Shown here piece by piece: positions 16,798 through 24,969 of a stretch of 64,000 nucleotides of DNA. Where the stretch lies: the NCBI RefSeq assembly GCF_902150035.1, contig NZ_LR597505.1:97275-161274 (forward strand), in the 5' to 3' direction. Position 1 is the stretch's first letter. Each line of letters begins with the position of its first letter. A model generated the notes under the pieces. That model was not told where the DNA came from and ran no database searches. It was given only the letters and a program-made list of their open reading frames with translations. A program made the position numbers and the translations under genes. This DNA comes from Enorma burkinafasonensis. Lineage in GTDB: Bacteria; Actinomycetota; Coriobacteriia; Coriobacteriales; Coriobacteriaceae.

Positions 16798-17646
16798 CTA
16801 CGCCGCCTTCAGGCGGCGATCGTCCTCGGGCCGGTTGGCCCGCTCGAACTCCTCGGGGCTGAGGTTCCCCAGCGCCGAGTGCGTCCTGGCCCTGTTGCAG
16901 GAGCACTCGATGTACTCGAAGATCTCGAGCGCCGCCTGGTCGCGGCTCTCGAAGGTGCGCGCGTGCACGCACTCGGCCTTGATGATGCCCATGAGCGACT
17001 TCATGGCCGCGTTGTCCCACAGCGACGATATCGATCCCATCGACGGCTCGATCCCGGCCTCCCGCATCGTCTTGCCGAGCAGCAGCGAGGCGTACTGCGA
17101 GCCGTGGTCGCTGTGATGGATGCAGCCCTCGGGAGGGCGCCTGCGGGCGATCGCCATCCTGAGCGCGTCGTCGGCCAGTTCCGCCGTCATGCGCGCCGAC
17201 ATCGACCAGCCGACGACCCTCCTCGACCACACGTCCATCAAGACGGCCAGGCAGGGCCATCCCTGGTGGGTCCTCGCGTAGGTGATGTCCGCGAACCACG
17301 CGCGGTTCGGGCCGCCCGCGGCGAAGTCGCGGCGCACCAGGTCGGGCGCGGTGTTGGCCTGCGGGGCGGCCGGTTTGGCCGCGCTCCTCGGGCGCCTGGC
17401 GCCGCCCCTGGTGGTGCCGGCCCACCCGTTGTCGCGCATGATGCGCGCCACGCGCTTGCGCGACGTGCGCTCGCCGGAGCGCCTGAGCTCGGCGAAGACC
17501 TTGGGGGCGCCGTAGGTGCCGCGGCTGGCGGCGCATATCTCGGAGATCGCCGCGGCCAGCTCGGCGTCGCGCAGGTCGTGCGCGCTCGGCGGCCGCTTTC
17601 TCCATGCGCGGTGGCCCTGCCTGGTGACATGGAGGGCCGCGCGCAT
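16798..17646 (-). CDS. IS-A transposase orfB, catalytic Glu apparently replaced by Lys
   Basis: 282-codon integrase half of an IS3-family transposase; the frame is open upstream towards orfA, so translation probably continues from a frameshift fusion. The first two catalytic acids are present (Asp in FADITYART and Asp in IHHSDHGSQY). In the third motif the family pattern DNAxxES reads DNAAMKS: Lys (codon at 16999-17001) takes the place of Glu. This single G-to-A type change would inactivate the DDE triad unless a neighbouring Glu substitutes. The copy may therefore be immobile unless helped in trans. Confidence 0.85.
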   Translation of the reverse strand: MRAALHVTRQGHRAWRKRPPSAHDLRDAELAAAISEICAASRGTYGAPKVFAELRRSGERTSRKRVARIMRDNGWAGTTRGGARRPRSAAKPAAPQANTAPDLVRRDFAAGGPNRAWFADITYARTHQGWPCLAVLMDVWSRRVVGWSMSARMTAELADDALRMAIARRRPPEGCIHHSDHGSQYASLLLGKTMREAGIEPSMGSISSLWDNAAMKSLMGIIKAECVHARTFESRDQAALEIFEYIECSCNRARTHSALGNLSPEEFERANRPEDDRRLKAA

Positions 17647-17714
17647 CTCGGATATGCTCCAGGCGCCCTCGTTGAGCAGGACGAAAGCGAACCTCGCCCC
17701 CTCCGCCTGCGAGC

Positions 17715-18059
17715 CTACAGCCGCCTGCTGGCGAAGAAGGCGCTCGCTTTCAAAGGTATCCCGTTCTCGCGCCTGAGCCGCTCGTTCTCGTGCCTCGGCC
17801 CGCGGAGGTCCTCCGCCATCTGGGAGGGGTTGTCCCCTGCCGGCGCCTGCGCGGCGTCGGCCCTCTTGACCCGGTCCGACAGGCTCCCCGGGTCGACGCC
17901 GGGCTCGCGGGCGGTCTCCGCGTAGGTACCGCCCCGCTCCCCGTGCAGCCTCACCGCCTGCTGCTCGAGCTCTGCCGGATACCTGGGCGACGGATGCCCC
18001 GTCCCATGCCCCCTCTCCCCGTTTACGGCATCATGCCCAAACGGAACTCGATGTGTCAA
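17715..18059 (-). CDS. IS-A transposase orfA
   Basis: Up to 114 codons encoding a DNA-binding helix-turn-helix (RYPAELEQQAVRLHGE, then TYAETAREPGVDPGSLSDRVKR) and a C-terminal coiled coil (ENERLRRENGIPLKASAFFAS). No ATG lies near the expected N-terminus; the frame opens at a TTG inside the terminal repeat, so the real start is uncertain. Stop at 17715-17717. Confidence 0.75.
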   Translation of the reverse strand: MTHRVPFGHDAVNGERGHGTGHPSPRYPAELEQQAVRLHGERGGTYAETAREPGVDPGSLSDRVKRADAAQAPAGDNPSQMAEDLRGPRHENERLRRENGIPLKASAFFASRRL

Positions 18060-18080
18060 CGGAAACGGGGGAGATTCAAA

Positions 18081-18650
18081 CTACTCGTTGGCGGCCTCGG
18101 CCGCACGGACCCTGGAAAAGCTCAGGCAGTCGGCGATCTTCTCGCCCGTGCGCAGGTAGGTGTACGTGGGCATCTCGAAGAGCACGGGGCGGAGCGCCGC
18201 CACGTCGACCTTGCCGTCCTCGGTCAGGACCGCGTCGTCCGCATAGATACCGGCCACCGAGCAGACGAAGTTCTCGAAGCGATCCACCTCGTAGACGTCC
18301 TCCACGCGGCACTCCATGGAGAGCTTGGCGTCGTCGACGAGCGGCGCGCCGGCCTCGCCCGCCGTCCAGGCGAAGACCTCGGCCTTGCTCTCGCGTGCGC
18401 CGCTCACGCTGCCGCAGAAGTCCGCGCGGTCGAGCCAGGACTCGTCGACCACGTTCACGGAGAGCACGCCGGCCCGCTTGATGTGTTGGTTGATGAAGTG
18501 CGCGCCGGCAAGGCTCACCATGATCTTGCTGTGGCTCAGGATGCCCGTGTGCGCGACGAGCGTCCAGGTGGGCTCGTCGCCGTTCATGGCGCCCACCACG
18601 ATCACGGGCACGGGATAGAGCGCGGGCTTGGTTCCGATATTGCTCTTCAT
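18081..18650 (-). CDS. Flavin reductase family protein
   Basis: 189-residue protein of the FMN-binding flavin-reductase (split-barrel) type: MKSNIGTKPALYPVPVIVVGA, SHSKIMVSLAGAHFINQHIK and LSVNVVDESWL are characteristic of the anaerobe branch. The start is chosen at the Met behind AAGGAG at 18650. The IS-A right end lies 2 bp after the stop codon, so the gene is intact but its natural downstream region is lost. Last of a three-gene minus-strand operon with a DUF362 protein and a flavodoxin. Probable role in electron transfer from NAD(P)H to flavin; partner unknown. Confidence 0.88.
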   Translation of the reverse strand: MKSNIGTKPALYPVPVIVVGAMNGDEPTWTLVAHTGILSHSKIMVSLAGAHFINQHIKRAGVLSVNVVDESWLDRADFCGSVSGARESKAEVFAWTAGEAGAPLVDDAKLSMECRVEDVYEVDRFENFVCSVAGIYADDAVLTEDGKVDVAALRPVLFEMPTYTYLRTGEKIADCLSFSRVRAAEAANE

Positions 18651-18713
18651 AAGACAGCACTCCTTCGACCCGCTCACAGGGTCAATCAATCTGAGTCGCG
18701 ACGCACCGCCGCG

Positions 18714-19604
18714 TCAGCACTCCACGAGCTCGTAGTCGCGCGTACCGTATCCCAGCTGCGCGGCCGCGGCGATGGTGCGGATGCCGTTGCGGCTCACCAC
18801 GCGCTCCAGGAAATGGCCCACGCCGGGGTCCTCGGAGCCCATGATGAGGTCCATGCACGCCTGGTCGATTGCCACCGGGTCCGTCGAGACCAGGATGCCG
18901 ATATCCGCCATGCAGGGGTCCTCGGCGACCACGCAGCAGTCGCAGTCGACCGAGAGGTTCTTCATCACGTTCACGTACGCGATCTTGCCCGCGAAGTGCT
19001 CGTGCACGGTCATCGCGGCGTCGGCCATGGCCTCGGGGAACGCGCTCTTGCTGGAATGCTTCTCCCAGCACGCGTAGCGGTCGTCCGTCACGCCGGCGGA
19101 ATGGATGAGCGCCTTGCCCGCACGGCTCGCGCAGCCGATGGAGAGCTGCTTCAAGGCGCCGCCGTACCCGCCCATGGGGTGCCCCTTGAAGTGCGCGAGC
19201 ACGAGCATCGAGTCGTAGTCGAGGATGTGCTTGCCCACGTGGTTCTCCTTGAGCTGGAGCCCGCCCACGATGGGCCAGACCACGTCCGGACCCTCCGCGT
19301 CCATGATGTCGACGTCGAAGAGCTCAGCCCAGCCGTGCTCCTCCATGAGCTTCCAGTGCGCCTCGGTATGGTCGCGCACCCCGCCCGCGGCGTCGCCATA
19401 GGCGGTGTTGCACTCGACGATGGTGCCATGGACCGCCTCGACCATGGGCTTCCAGAACTCCGGCGTGAGGTAGTTCTGGTTGCCCTGCTCGCCGGAGTGC
19501 ACCTTGACGGCGACCTTCCCGGGAAGCTCGACCCCGAGCATGCGGTAGAGCCTGACCACGTTCTCCGGTGTGATGTCGCGTGTGAAGTAGACCTTTGCTG
19601 TCAT
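18714..19604 (-). CDS. DUF362-domain protein
   Basis: 296-residue protein of the DUF362 family: VYFTRDITPENVVRLY, a TIVECNTAYGD segment, HFKGHPMGGYGGALKQLSIGCASR, and Cys pairs in VDCDCCVVAEDPCM near residue 225. DUF362 proteins are often iron-sulfur-associated and found in anaerobes. The frame is open further upstream but MTAKVYF is the natural start. Middle gene between the flavodoxin (47 bp) and flavin reductase (63 bp). Enzymatic role not established; the setting argues for a flavin/electron-transfer pathway. Confidence 0.85.
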   Translation of the reverse strand: MTAKVYFTRDITPENVVRLYRMLGVELPGKVAVKVHSGEQGNQNYLTPEFWKPMVEAVHGTIVECNTAYGDAAGGVRDHTEAHWKLMEEHGWAELFDVDIMDAEGPDVVWPIVGGLQLKENHVGKHILDYDSMLVLAHFKGHPMGGYGGALKQLSIGCASRAGKALIHSAGVTDDRYACWEKHSSKSAFPEAMADAAMTVHEHFAGKIAYVNVMKNLSVDCDCCVVAEDPCMADIGILVSTDPVAIDQACMDLIMGSEDPGVGHFLERVVSRNGIRTIAAAAQLGYGTRDYELVEC

Positions 19605-19651
19605 CTCAACCCCTTTGCTGTCGATATCGTTCCGCGAGCGCAACGGCGCGG

Positions 19652-20119
19652 CTACGCGCGGGCCTCGCGTGCCCACGCGGCCGCCCCGCTACCGTTGAGC
19701 AGCCGGCCGGGCATCCACGTCGCGTCGGGGCGCAGGGACGCCAGGCGCCGCTCAGCCTGCGCGATGCCGCTCCCGCCCGAGGTCGCGAATGGGATGACCG
19801 TCTTGCCCGCAAGGCCCGCACCCTCGACGAAGGTGTCGACGGCGCGCGGCTCCACGTACCACCAGATGGGAAAGCCCAGAAAGGCCGTGTCGTAGGCCTC
19901 CATCCCGGGGAGCTCGCCGGCGAGCGCGGGGCGGGATGCATCATCCGCCATCTCCTGCGAGCTGCGGCTCCCCTTGTCCGTCCAATCGAGGTCCGCCGCG
20001 GTATAGCGCTCCGCGGGAGCAATCTCGTACAGGTCCGCGGCGAGCGCCTCGGCGATCTCGTGCGCCACGCGCGCCGTCGATCCGCTCGCGGAGAAGTACG
20101 CCACCAACGTCTTGCCCAT
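19652..20119 (-). CDS. Flavodoxin
   Basis: 155-residue flavodoxin-like protein. The FMN phosphate loop is VAYFSASGSTARVA (residues about 5-18); the second loop is FPIWWYVEP and the C-terminal FATSGGSGI also belongs to the fold. The start at 20119 is chosen because MGKTLVAYF matches family N-termini and GAAAGGA precedes it. First gene of the operon with DUF362 and flavin reductase genes, divergent from a TetR regulator that is the likely controller. Probably a low-potential electron carrier. Confidence 0.92.
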   Translation of the reverse strand: MGKTLVAYFSASGSTARVAHEIAEALAADLYEIAPAERYTAADLDWTDKGSRSSQEMADDASRPALAGELPGMEAYDTAFLGFPIWWYVEPRAVDTFVEGAGLAGKTVIPFATSGGSGIAQAERRLASLRPDATWMPGRLLNGSGAAAWAREARA

Positions 20120-20336
20120 CGCCCATCCTTTCATCAGGCTGTTCCATCCGGTTCGGCGCGGCGCCCCACCCTCGCGGACGGGCAGAACCCGTTGCCGGCC
20201 GGTTCTTGGCTCCTACTATAAGCAACGTTATGTCACTTGTAAACTGTTTTGTTATCGTATCGTCGCTAGTTTTTCGATTATCCGTCTATCCGTCGCCTAT
20301 GGTATAGTGCTGCCAGGAGAAGACGTTGGAGACGAC
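20120..20336. promoter_or_regulatory. Divergent promoter region, flavodoxin operon / tetR
   Basis: The stretch 20210-20310 is strikingly AT-rich for this genome. On the plus strand GGTATAGTG near 20300 gives a -10 candidate for tetR, and a ribosome site TTGGAG precedes its ATG. On the minus strand the ACTATAAGC area near 20215-20225 can serve the flavodoxin operon. The TetR protein probably binds here; no single clear operator palindrome stands out. Confidence 0.5.
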
Positions 20337-20975
20337 ATGACCGAATTCATCCGAGCGCGGAGCGACGAGCAGAAGGCCCAGCGCATAGCCGAGGTCAAGG
20401 CGGCTGCGGCGCGCCAGTTCGAGACGCGCCCCTATCACGAGATCACCCTCACCACCATCGCCGACGAGCTCGGCTGGTCGCGCGCGAACCTGTACAAGTA
20501 CGTCGCCACCAAGGAGGAGATCTTCCTGCTCGTCGATGCCGACGAGTACGGAGCGTACTTCGAGGCGCTGCTCGCTGCGCTCCCCGAGGGCTGCGGCCTC
20601 GCCGCGGATGTCGTCGCCGAGGTCTGGGCGGGTATCGCCAACGCGCACCAGCGCTACTTCCGCTTGGGTGAGATCCTCTCCGCGATCATCGAGACGAACG
20701 TCACGCTCGAGCGGCTCATCGAGTTCAAGCGCGGCTACCTCGCCTACGTCGAGGCCCTGGCCGAGCGTCTCCCGCTTCTGCTCCCCATCGACCGCGCACA
20801 GGTCCAGCCGCTCATCGAGAGCGTGTACTTCCATGCCGTCGGGGCGGCGGGTATATGCCACAGCAACCCCCTCGTCGTGCAGGCGCTCCGCGAGCTCGGC
20901 GCCGAGGCCGAGCACGATTTCCGCGCAGAGATGCGCGATTTCATCGGGATGTGCCTCAGGCACTACGCCGGCTGA
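20337..20975 (+). CDS. TetR-family transcriptional regulator
   Basis: 212-residue regulator. The N-terminal helix-turn-helix reads RIAEVKAAAARQFETRPYHEITLTTIADELGWSRANLYKYVATKEE (residues about 16-62), the standard TetR fold. The C-terminal helical ligand domain is unlike well-known members. It is divergent from the flavodoxin/DUF362/flavin-reductase operon and likely represses it and itself. Ligand unknown. Confidence 0.92.
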   Translation: MTEFIRARSDEQKAQRIAEVKAAAARQFETRPYHEITLTTIADELGWSRANLYKYVATKEEIFLLVDADEYGAYFEALLAALPEGCGLAADVVAEVWAGIANAHQRYFRLGEILSAIIETNVTLERLIEFKRGYLAYVEALAERLPLLLPIDRAQVQPLIESVYFHAVGAAGICHSNPLVVQALRELGAEAEHDFRAEMRDFIGMCLRHYAG

Positions 20976-21047
20976 TGCACCGCTCGCAGCACCCGACGGC
21001 CGCTTGGCGCCCTGCCCGCGCGAACGGGCATGCCGCAATCGCCTGCC

Positions 21048-21776
21048 CTATGCCGGGCGCTTGACCCAGCAGTAGCGAGGTGGCGCTATCGTGAGGCCCA
21101 AGCGCTCCTGGAGCGCGCGGGAGGCCACGTTGCCGGGAGCCACGTGCCCGTAGGGCACGCGCCCCTCGGAGAGGATCCTGTTGGCGAGGGCCGCCTCGAG
21201 CGCGCGGGCGTACCCGCGGCGTCGATGCTCCGGGAAGATCTCGAGCATCCCCATGGACGCCTCGGTGTGCTCGCCGATGAAGCCCACGAGCTCGCCGGTG
21301 CCGTTGAAGCCCCCGTATACCCAGCCGCACTCCAGATGGTCGACGATGACCTCGTGATCAAGCATGTGGTAGCGGCGCTCGATCGCATCGAGGTCCGCCA
21401 CGTCGAGCGGGCGGATGGAGATCTCCGCCGCCCCTCCGTCGACGGGCCCTGCCCCCTCATAGACCCACAGGTCGTAGCACGACGGCTCGATATCGGGCTC
21501 GAGGAGCGGCGCGTAGCCGGCGCCGGCGATCGACACCAGGGCGCCGGCGGGGATCCGCCCGAAGAGCTCGCGGGCGCCCTCCTCGCTAAACGGCGCGGCG
21601 AAGTAGCAGCCGCCGATCTTGAGCTGCGTGAGCACGCCGTGGGCGGGGTCGGCATAGCGCAGCTCCGAGCGACCGAGGCGCAGCGGCTCCGAGACCGGCA
21701 GCAGACCGCGCCGCTCGGGCCGCGCGTCCATGAGCGCGAGCGCCGCCGCGACCGCCTCTTGGTATCCCGTGTCCAT
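21048..21776 (-). CDS. GNAT-family N-acetyltransferase
   Basis: 242-residue protein. The C-terminal half is a GNAT fold: SIRPLDVADLDAIERRY, then the acetyl-CoA loop MLEIFPEHRRRGYARALE, and SRALQERLGL. The N-terminal half (about 1-110) is a less typical domain seen in some GNAT proteins of gut anaerobes. The start follows GGAGGGGG with a short 4-nt spacer. Convergent with tetR. The substrate, protein or small molecule, is unknown. Confidence 0.88.
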   Translation of the reverse strand: MDTGYQEAVAAALALMDARPERRGLLPVSEPLRLGRSELRYADPAHGVLTQLKIGGCYFAAPFSEEGARELFGRIPAGALVSIAGAGYAPLLEPDIEPSCYDLWVYEGAGPVDGGAAEISIRPLDVADLDAIERRYHMLDHEVIVDHLECGWVYGGFNGTGELVGFIGEHTEASMGMLEIFPEHRRRGYARALEAALANRILSEGRVPYGHVAPGNVASRALQERLGLTIAPPRYCWVKRPA

Positions 21777-21805
21777 AGAACCCCCTCCGTCGACGCGTCC
21801 GTCCC

Positions 21806-22504
21806 CTATCTTAGGACTTCGGAGGACACCTGCGAGGCGTCGAAGCGGTAATGCGCGGTCGGCAGCATGCTGAACGGGTAGGCGAGGTAATCCTCCTCGC
21901 GACGGGGCTGGCCCATGTTGTGGATGATGAAGGGCGTGCCGTTCGCGTCGCGCAGGTCAGACACGATCCCGATATGCCGGCCGCCGCCGAAGACCACGAT
22001 GTCGCCCGCCTGCCACGCCGCGACATCCGAGGTATCGGTCGTGAGCACCCGGGCATACCGCGAGAAGAAGACGTCGAGCACGCGCACGCGCCTGAAATCG
22101 ATGTTGGGGTCGGGATCGGGCGCCACCTGCGCATAGGCGGCGGGGTCGCGCGCGATGTCCGCGTCGACCATCGCCTTGAGGTCGTAGCCGGCCCGAGCGA
22201 ACGCGCGCCACACGGTATCGGTGCACGCGCCCCGCCCCTCCGGCGGGTAGCCGCCCTCGTAGTAGCCGTCGTCGTAGGCGGGGGCCGCGACGGCGTCGGC
22301 GCGGGCGCCCGCGAGGATGTCCGCGTAGTCGTCCACGCCATCGCCATCGAAATCGACCGGCGCGGGCTCGAGGGGATAGCGCGCCGTCATCGCCTCATCC
22401 GGCACCATGACGAGGCGCGGCACCGCGTAGACGAGCCCCGCGCCCGCGGCGACGCAGAGTGCCGCCACCAGGACGGCGAGCGCAATGCGGCGGCGCACTC
22501 TCAC
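21806..22504 (-). CDS. DUF1287-domain exported protein
   Basis: 232-residue protein with an N-terminal hydrophobic segment (IALAVLVAALCVAAGAGLVYAV) acting as signal or anchor, then a DUF1287 domain: DYADILAGARADA, GYYEGGYPPEGRGACTDTVWRAF, NIDFRRVRVLDVFFSRYA, WQAGDIVVFGGGRHIGIVSD and FIIHNMGQ. The conserved Cys, His and Asn arrangement resembles NlpC/P60-like cell-wall hydrolases. Start placed at a GTG (22502-22504) overlapping the cutC stop codon as GTGA, which implies translational coupling. Likely envelope function. Confidence 0.85.
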   Translation of the reverse strand: MRVRRRIALAVLVAALCVAAGAGLVYAVPRLVMVPDEAMTARYPLEPAPVDFDGDGVDDYADILAGARADAVAAPAYDDGYYEGGYPPEGRGACTDTVWRAFARAGYDLKAMVDADIARDPAAYAQVAPDPDPNIDFRRVRVLDVFFSRYARVLTTDTSDVAAWQAGDIVVFGGGRHIGIVSDLRDANGTPFIIHNMGQPRREEDYLAYPFSMLPTAHYRFDASQVSSEVLR

Positions 22505-23202
22505 GCCCGCCCGCGCGCACCGGCGATGTCGACGATCTTGGTGCCGTGCACCTCCCGCACCCCGAGGGCGCACGCGATGCGCTCGGCGTTCGCGTAGGTG
22601 ATGCCGGCACCGGGGAGGATGATGATCCGGCCCGCGGCATAGGCGATGAGCTCGCGCAGGCGCTCGAGGTTGGCGTCGATCGGCGTGCCGGCCGTACCCC
22701 CATGCGTGAGAATGCGCGTGGCGCCGAGGCGGACGAGGGTATCGATCGCGTCCTCCTGGCGCGCGGCGGGAAGGGCGTCGAACGCCATATGGAAGGTGAC
22801 GTCGAGCAGCTCCTCCCGGCCCGAGACGCACGCGCGGGCGCGCCCGACCAGGCGCTCGAGGGCGGCCACGTCGAGCCCGAAGGCCCCGCCGGCGTCGACC
22901 AGGCAGCCGAGCACGATACCATCCGCGCCAAACCCCAAGGCCACCTCGATGTCGCGCTCCATGATCGCGAGCTCCGCCTCGGAGCACACGAAGTCGCCGC
23001 CGCGCGGGCGGATCATGCTCATGACGCGCGCGCCGTGCGCGTGCGCGTAGGCGACCGCGGCCTCGATGACGCCGGCGGACGGCGTCGTGCCGCCGACGGC
23101 GAGGTTGTCGCAGAGCTCGATGCGCGCCGCGAGCGCGGCGATCGCGGCGGGAACGTTCTCGAAGTTCTCCGCGCAGAACTCCCGTATCAGCTGGGTACCC
23201 AT
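22501..23202 (-). CDS. cutC: CutC-family protein
   Basis: 233-residue TIM-barrel protein of the CutC family, historically linked to copper homeostasis though the function is disputed. Visible family segments: IELCDNLAVGGTTPSAGVI, MIRPRGGDFVCSEAE, LGFGADGIVLGCL, DVTFHMAFD and RILTHGG. The start at 23202 follows AGGAGGAGG. Directly upstream of and overlapping the DUF1287 gene. Confidence 0.9.
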   Translation of the reverse strand: MGTQLIREFCAENFENVPAAIAALAARIELCDNLAVGGTTPSAGVIEAAVAYAHAHGARVMSMIRPRGGDFVCSEAELAIMERDIEVALGFGADGIVLGCLVDAGGAFGLDVAALERLVGRARACVSGREELLDVTFHMAFDALPAARQEDAIDTLVRLGATRILTHGGTAGTPIDANLERLRELIAYAAGRIIILPGAGITYANAERIACALGVREVHGTKIVDIAGARGRA

Positions 23203-23316
23203 GCTGCCTCCTCCTAGCCGGCGACGACCCATCGTCGCCCGCCCCGTCGCGGCTTCATCCTCTCCAGAGAGTCTAGCATCGCGCCAGCGGGCCCGGCGCC
23301 CGCGGTGCATACGGAT

Positions 23317-23358
23317 TCGGCCCCCAACGATGCTGACAATCGCATCGCCGGGGGCCGA
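23317..23358 (-). terminator. Terminator hairpin after the liv operon
   Basis: TCGGCCCCC at 23317-23325 and GGGGGCCGA at 23350-23358 pair, continued after a small internal loop by CGATGC/GCATCG, with an 8-nt apical loop. It lies 31 bp beyond the livF stop on the minus strand. It lacks a U-tract but is the strongest structure in this gap. Confidence 0.6.
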
Positions 23359-23388
23359 GCCGGTGCAAGATCGCGTCAAGCGGGGTCG

Positions 23389-24090
23389 CTACCCGCCCAG
23401 GTACGCCTTGCGGACGTCGTCGTTATGGAGCAGCTCCTGGCCGGTGCCGGTGAGCGTGATGCGGCCCGTCTCCATGACGTAGCCGCGGCTGGCGATCGAG
23501 AGCGCCGCCTGGGCGTTCTGCTCAACCAGCAGGATGGTCGTGCCGGCCTCGTGCAGGGCCTCGATGATCTCGAAGATCTGCTCGACGAGGATCGGCGCCA
23601 GGCCCATCGAGGGCTCGTCGAGCATGAGCAGCTTGGGGTTGGCCATAAGTCCGCGTCCCATGGCGAGCATCTGCTGCTCGCCGCCCGAAAGCGTCCCCGC
23701 CACCTGGCGGCGGCGCTCCTTGAGGCGCGGGAAGTGCGCGTAGACGCGCTCGAGGTTGCCCGCGATGGTGTCATGCGGCTGGGTGTAGGCGCCCATGTCG
23801 AGGTTCTCCTCGACCGTCATCTGCTGGAAGATGCGCCTGCCCTCGGGCACGTGCACGAGCCCGTGCTCGACGATGCGCTCCGCCGACATATGGGTGATGT
23901 CCTCGCCCATGAACTCGATGGAGCCGGTGCGCGTGCGCAGCAGGCCCGAGAGGGTCTTCAGGCTGGTCGACTTGCCGGCGCCGTTCGCGCCGATGAGGGC
24001 CACGACCTCGCCGTCGTTCACCTCGAAGGAGATGTCCTTGATGGCATGGATCGCCCCGTACCACACGTTGATGTTGCTAACGGACAGCAT
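23389..24090 (-). CDS. livF: Branched-chain amino-acid ABC transporter ATPase LivF
   Basis: 233-residue ATPase: Walker A GANGAGKST, signature LSGGEQQM, Walker B LLMLDEPSMGLAP and the switch His in LLVEQNA. Sequence order and the YGAIHAIKDISFEV start are those of LivF. Powers uptake of leucine/isoleucine/valine or a related amino acid through LivHM. Last of five genes livKHMGF on the minus strand, 3 bp after livG. Confidence 0.95.
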   Translation of the reverse strand: MLSVSNINVWYGAIHAIKDISFEVNDGEVVALIGANGAGKSTSLKTLSGLLRTRTGSIEFMGEDITHMSAERIVEHGLVHVPEGRRIFQQMTVEENLDMGAYTQPHDTIAGNLERVYAHFPRLKERRRQVAGTLSGGEQQMLAMGRGLMANPKLLMLDEPSMGLAPILVEQIFEIIEALHEAGTTILLVEQNAQAALSIASRGYVMETGRITLTGTGQELLHNDDVRKAYLGG

Positions 24091-24093
24091 CGT

Positions 24094-24969
24094 TTAAGCC
24101 TCAACCTCCTTCTGCTTGCCCAGATACGCCTCGATCACGGCGTCGTTCCGCTGGATCTCCTCCGGCGTGCCCTTGGCGATGATCTTGCCGAAGTTGAGCA
24201 CGCAGATGCCCTCGCAGATGTTCATGACGAGGTTCATGTCGTGCTCGATGAGCATGATCGCGATCTGGAACCGGTCGCGGATCTTGACGATGTTCTCCAT
24301 GAGCTCGGCGGTCTCCGACGGGTTCATGCCGGCGGCAGGCTCGTCGAGCAGGAGCAGCTTGGGGTTCGTGGCGAGCGCGCGCACGATCTCGAGGCGGCGC
24401 TGGGCGCCGTAGGGCAAAGAGCCCGCCTCGTGGTCCGCGAGCCCGGCCATGTCGAAGATGTCCAGAAGCTCGAGCGCCCGGTCATGGTAGAGCTTCTCGC
24501 TCTTCCAGTGGTGGGGCAGGCGCAGGATGCTCGTGGCCATGCCGCAGTGGTGCTGGTTGTGCAGGCCCACCGCGACGTTCTCCTCGACGGTGAGGGTGTT
24601 GAACAGGCGGATGTTCTGGAACGTGCGCGCCACGCCCAGGCGGTTCACGCGCGCCGGGTCGAGCCCGGCCGTATCCTGGCCGTCGACCATGATCGTGCCG
24701 CGCGTGGGCTGGTACACCTTGGTGAGCAGGTTGAACACCGTGGTCTTGCCCGCGCCGTTGGGGCCGATGAGGCCGCAGATCTCGGTGCGGCCGACGGTGA
24801 TGTTGAAGTCGTCCACGGCCTTGAGGCCACCGAAGTCGATGCCGAGGTGCAGGCACTCGAGCGCAGGCGCCTTGCCCAGGTCGCGCTCGGGCATGATCGA
24901 GACGCTCGGCACCGGCACCATCTTGGTGCTCTCGCGGCGTCGCTGGGCGAAATCGGTGAACTTACTCAT
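24094..24969 (-). CDS. livG: Branched-chain amino-acid ABC transporter ATPase LivG
   Basis: 291-residue ATPase with Walker A GPNGAGKTT, a family-typical weak signature LPYGAQRRLEI, and Walker B LLLLDEPAAGMNP. The LivG-specific C-terminal extension (NFGKIIAKGTPEEIQRND) is present. The start at 24969 overlaps the livM stop by 8 bp, showing tight coupling. An upstream extension of three codons is possible but unlikely. Confidence 0.95.
   Translation of the reverse strand: MSKFTDFAQRRRESTKMVPVPSVSIMPERDLGKAPALECLHLGIDFGGLKAVDDFNITVGRTEICGLIGPNGAGKTTVFNLLTKVYQPTRGTIMVDGQDTAGLDPARVNRLGVARTFQNIRLFNTLTVEENVAVGLHNQHHCGMATSILRLPHHWKSEKLYHDRALELLDIFDMAGLADHEAGSLPYGAQRRLEIVRALATNPKLLLLDEPAAGMNPSETAELMENIVKIRDRFQIAIMLIEHDMNLVMNICEGICVLNFGKIIAKGTPEEIQRNDAVIEAYLGKQKEVEA

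Larger units (their letters stand above)
16770..18078 (-). mobile_element. IS3-family insertion sequence (IS-A), complete ends
   Basis: 1309-bp element with 26-bp terminal inverted repeats at 16770-16795 and 18053-18078 matching at 22 of 26 positions, both starting TGAATCT. The minus strand carries orfA and orfB. The left end abuts an extra copy of TGAATC, and no simple target duplication is visible. Its insertion truncated the FtsX-like gene, and its right end lies 2 bp from the stop of the flavin reductase gene. Confidence 0.88.
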
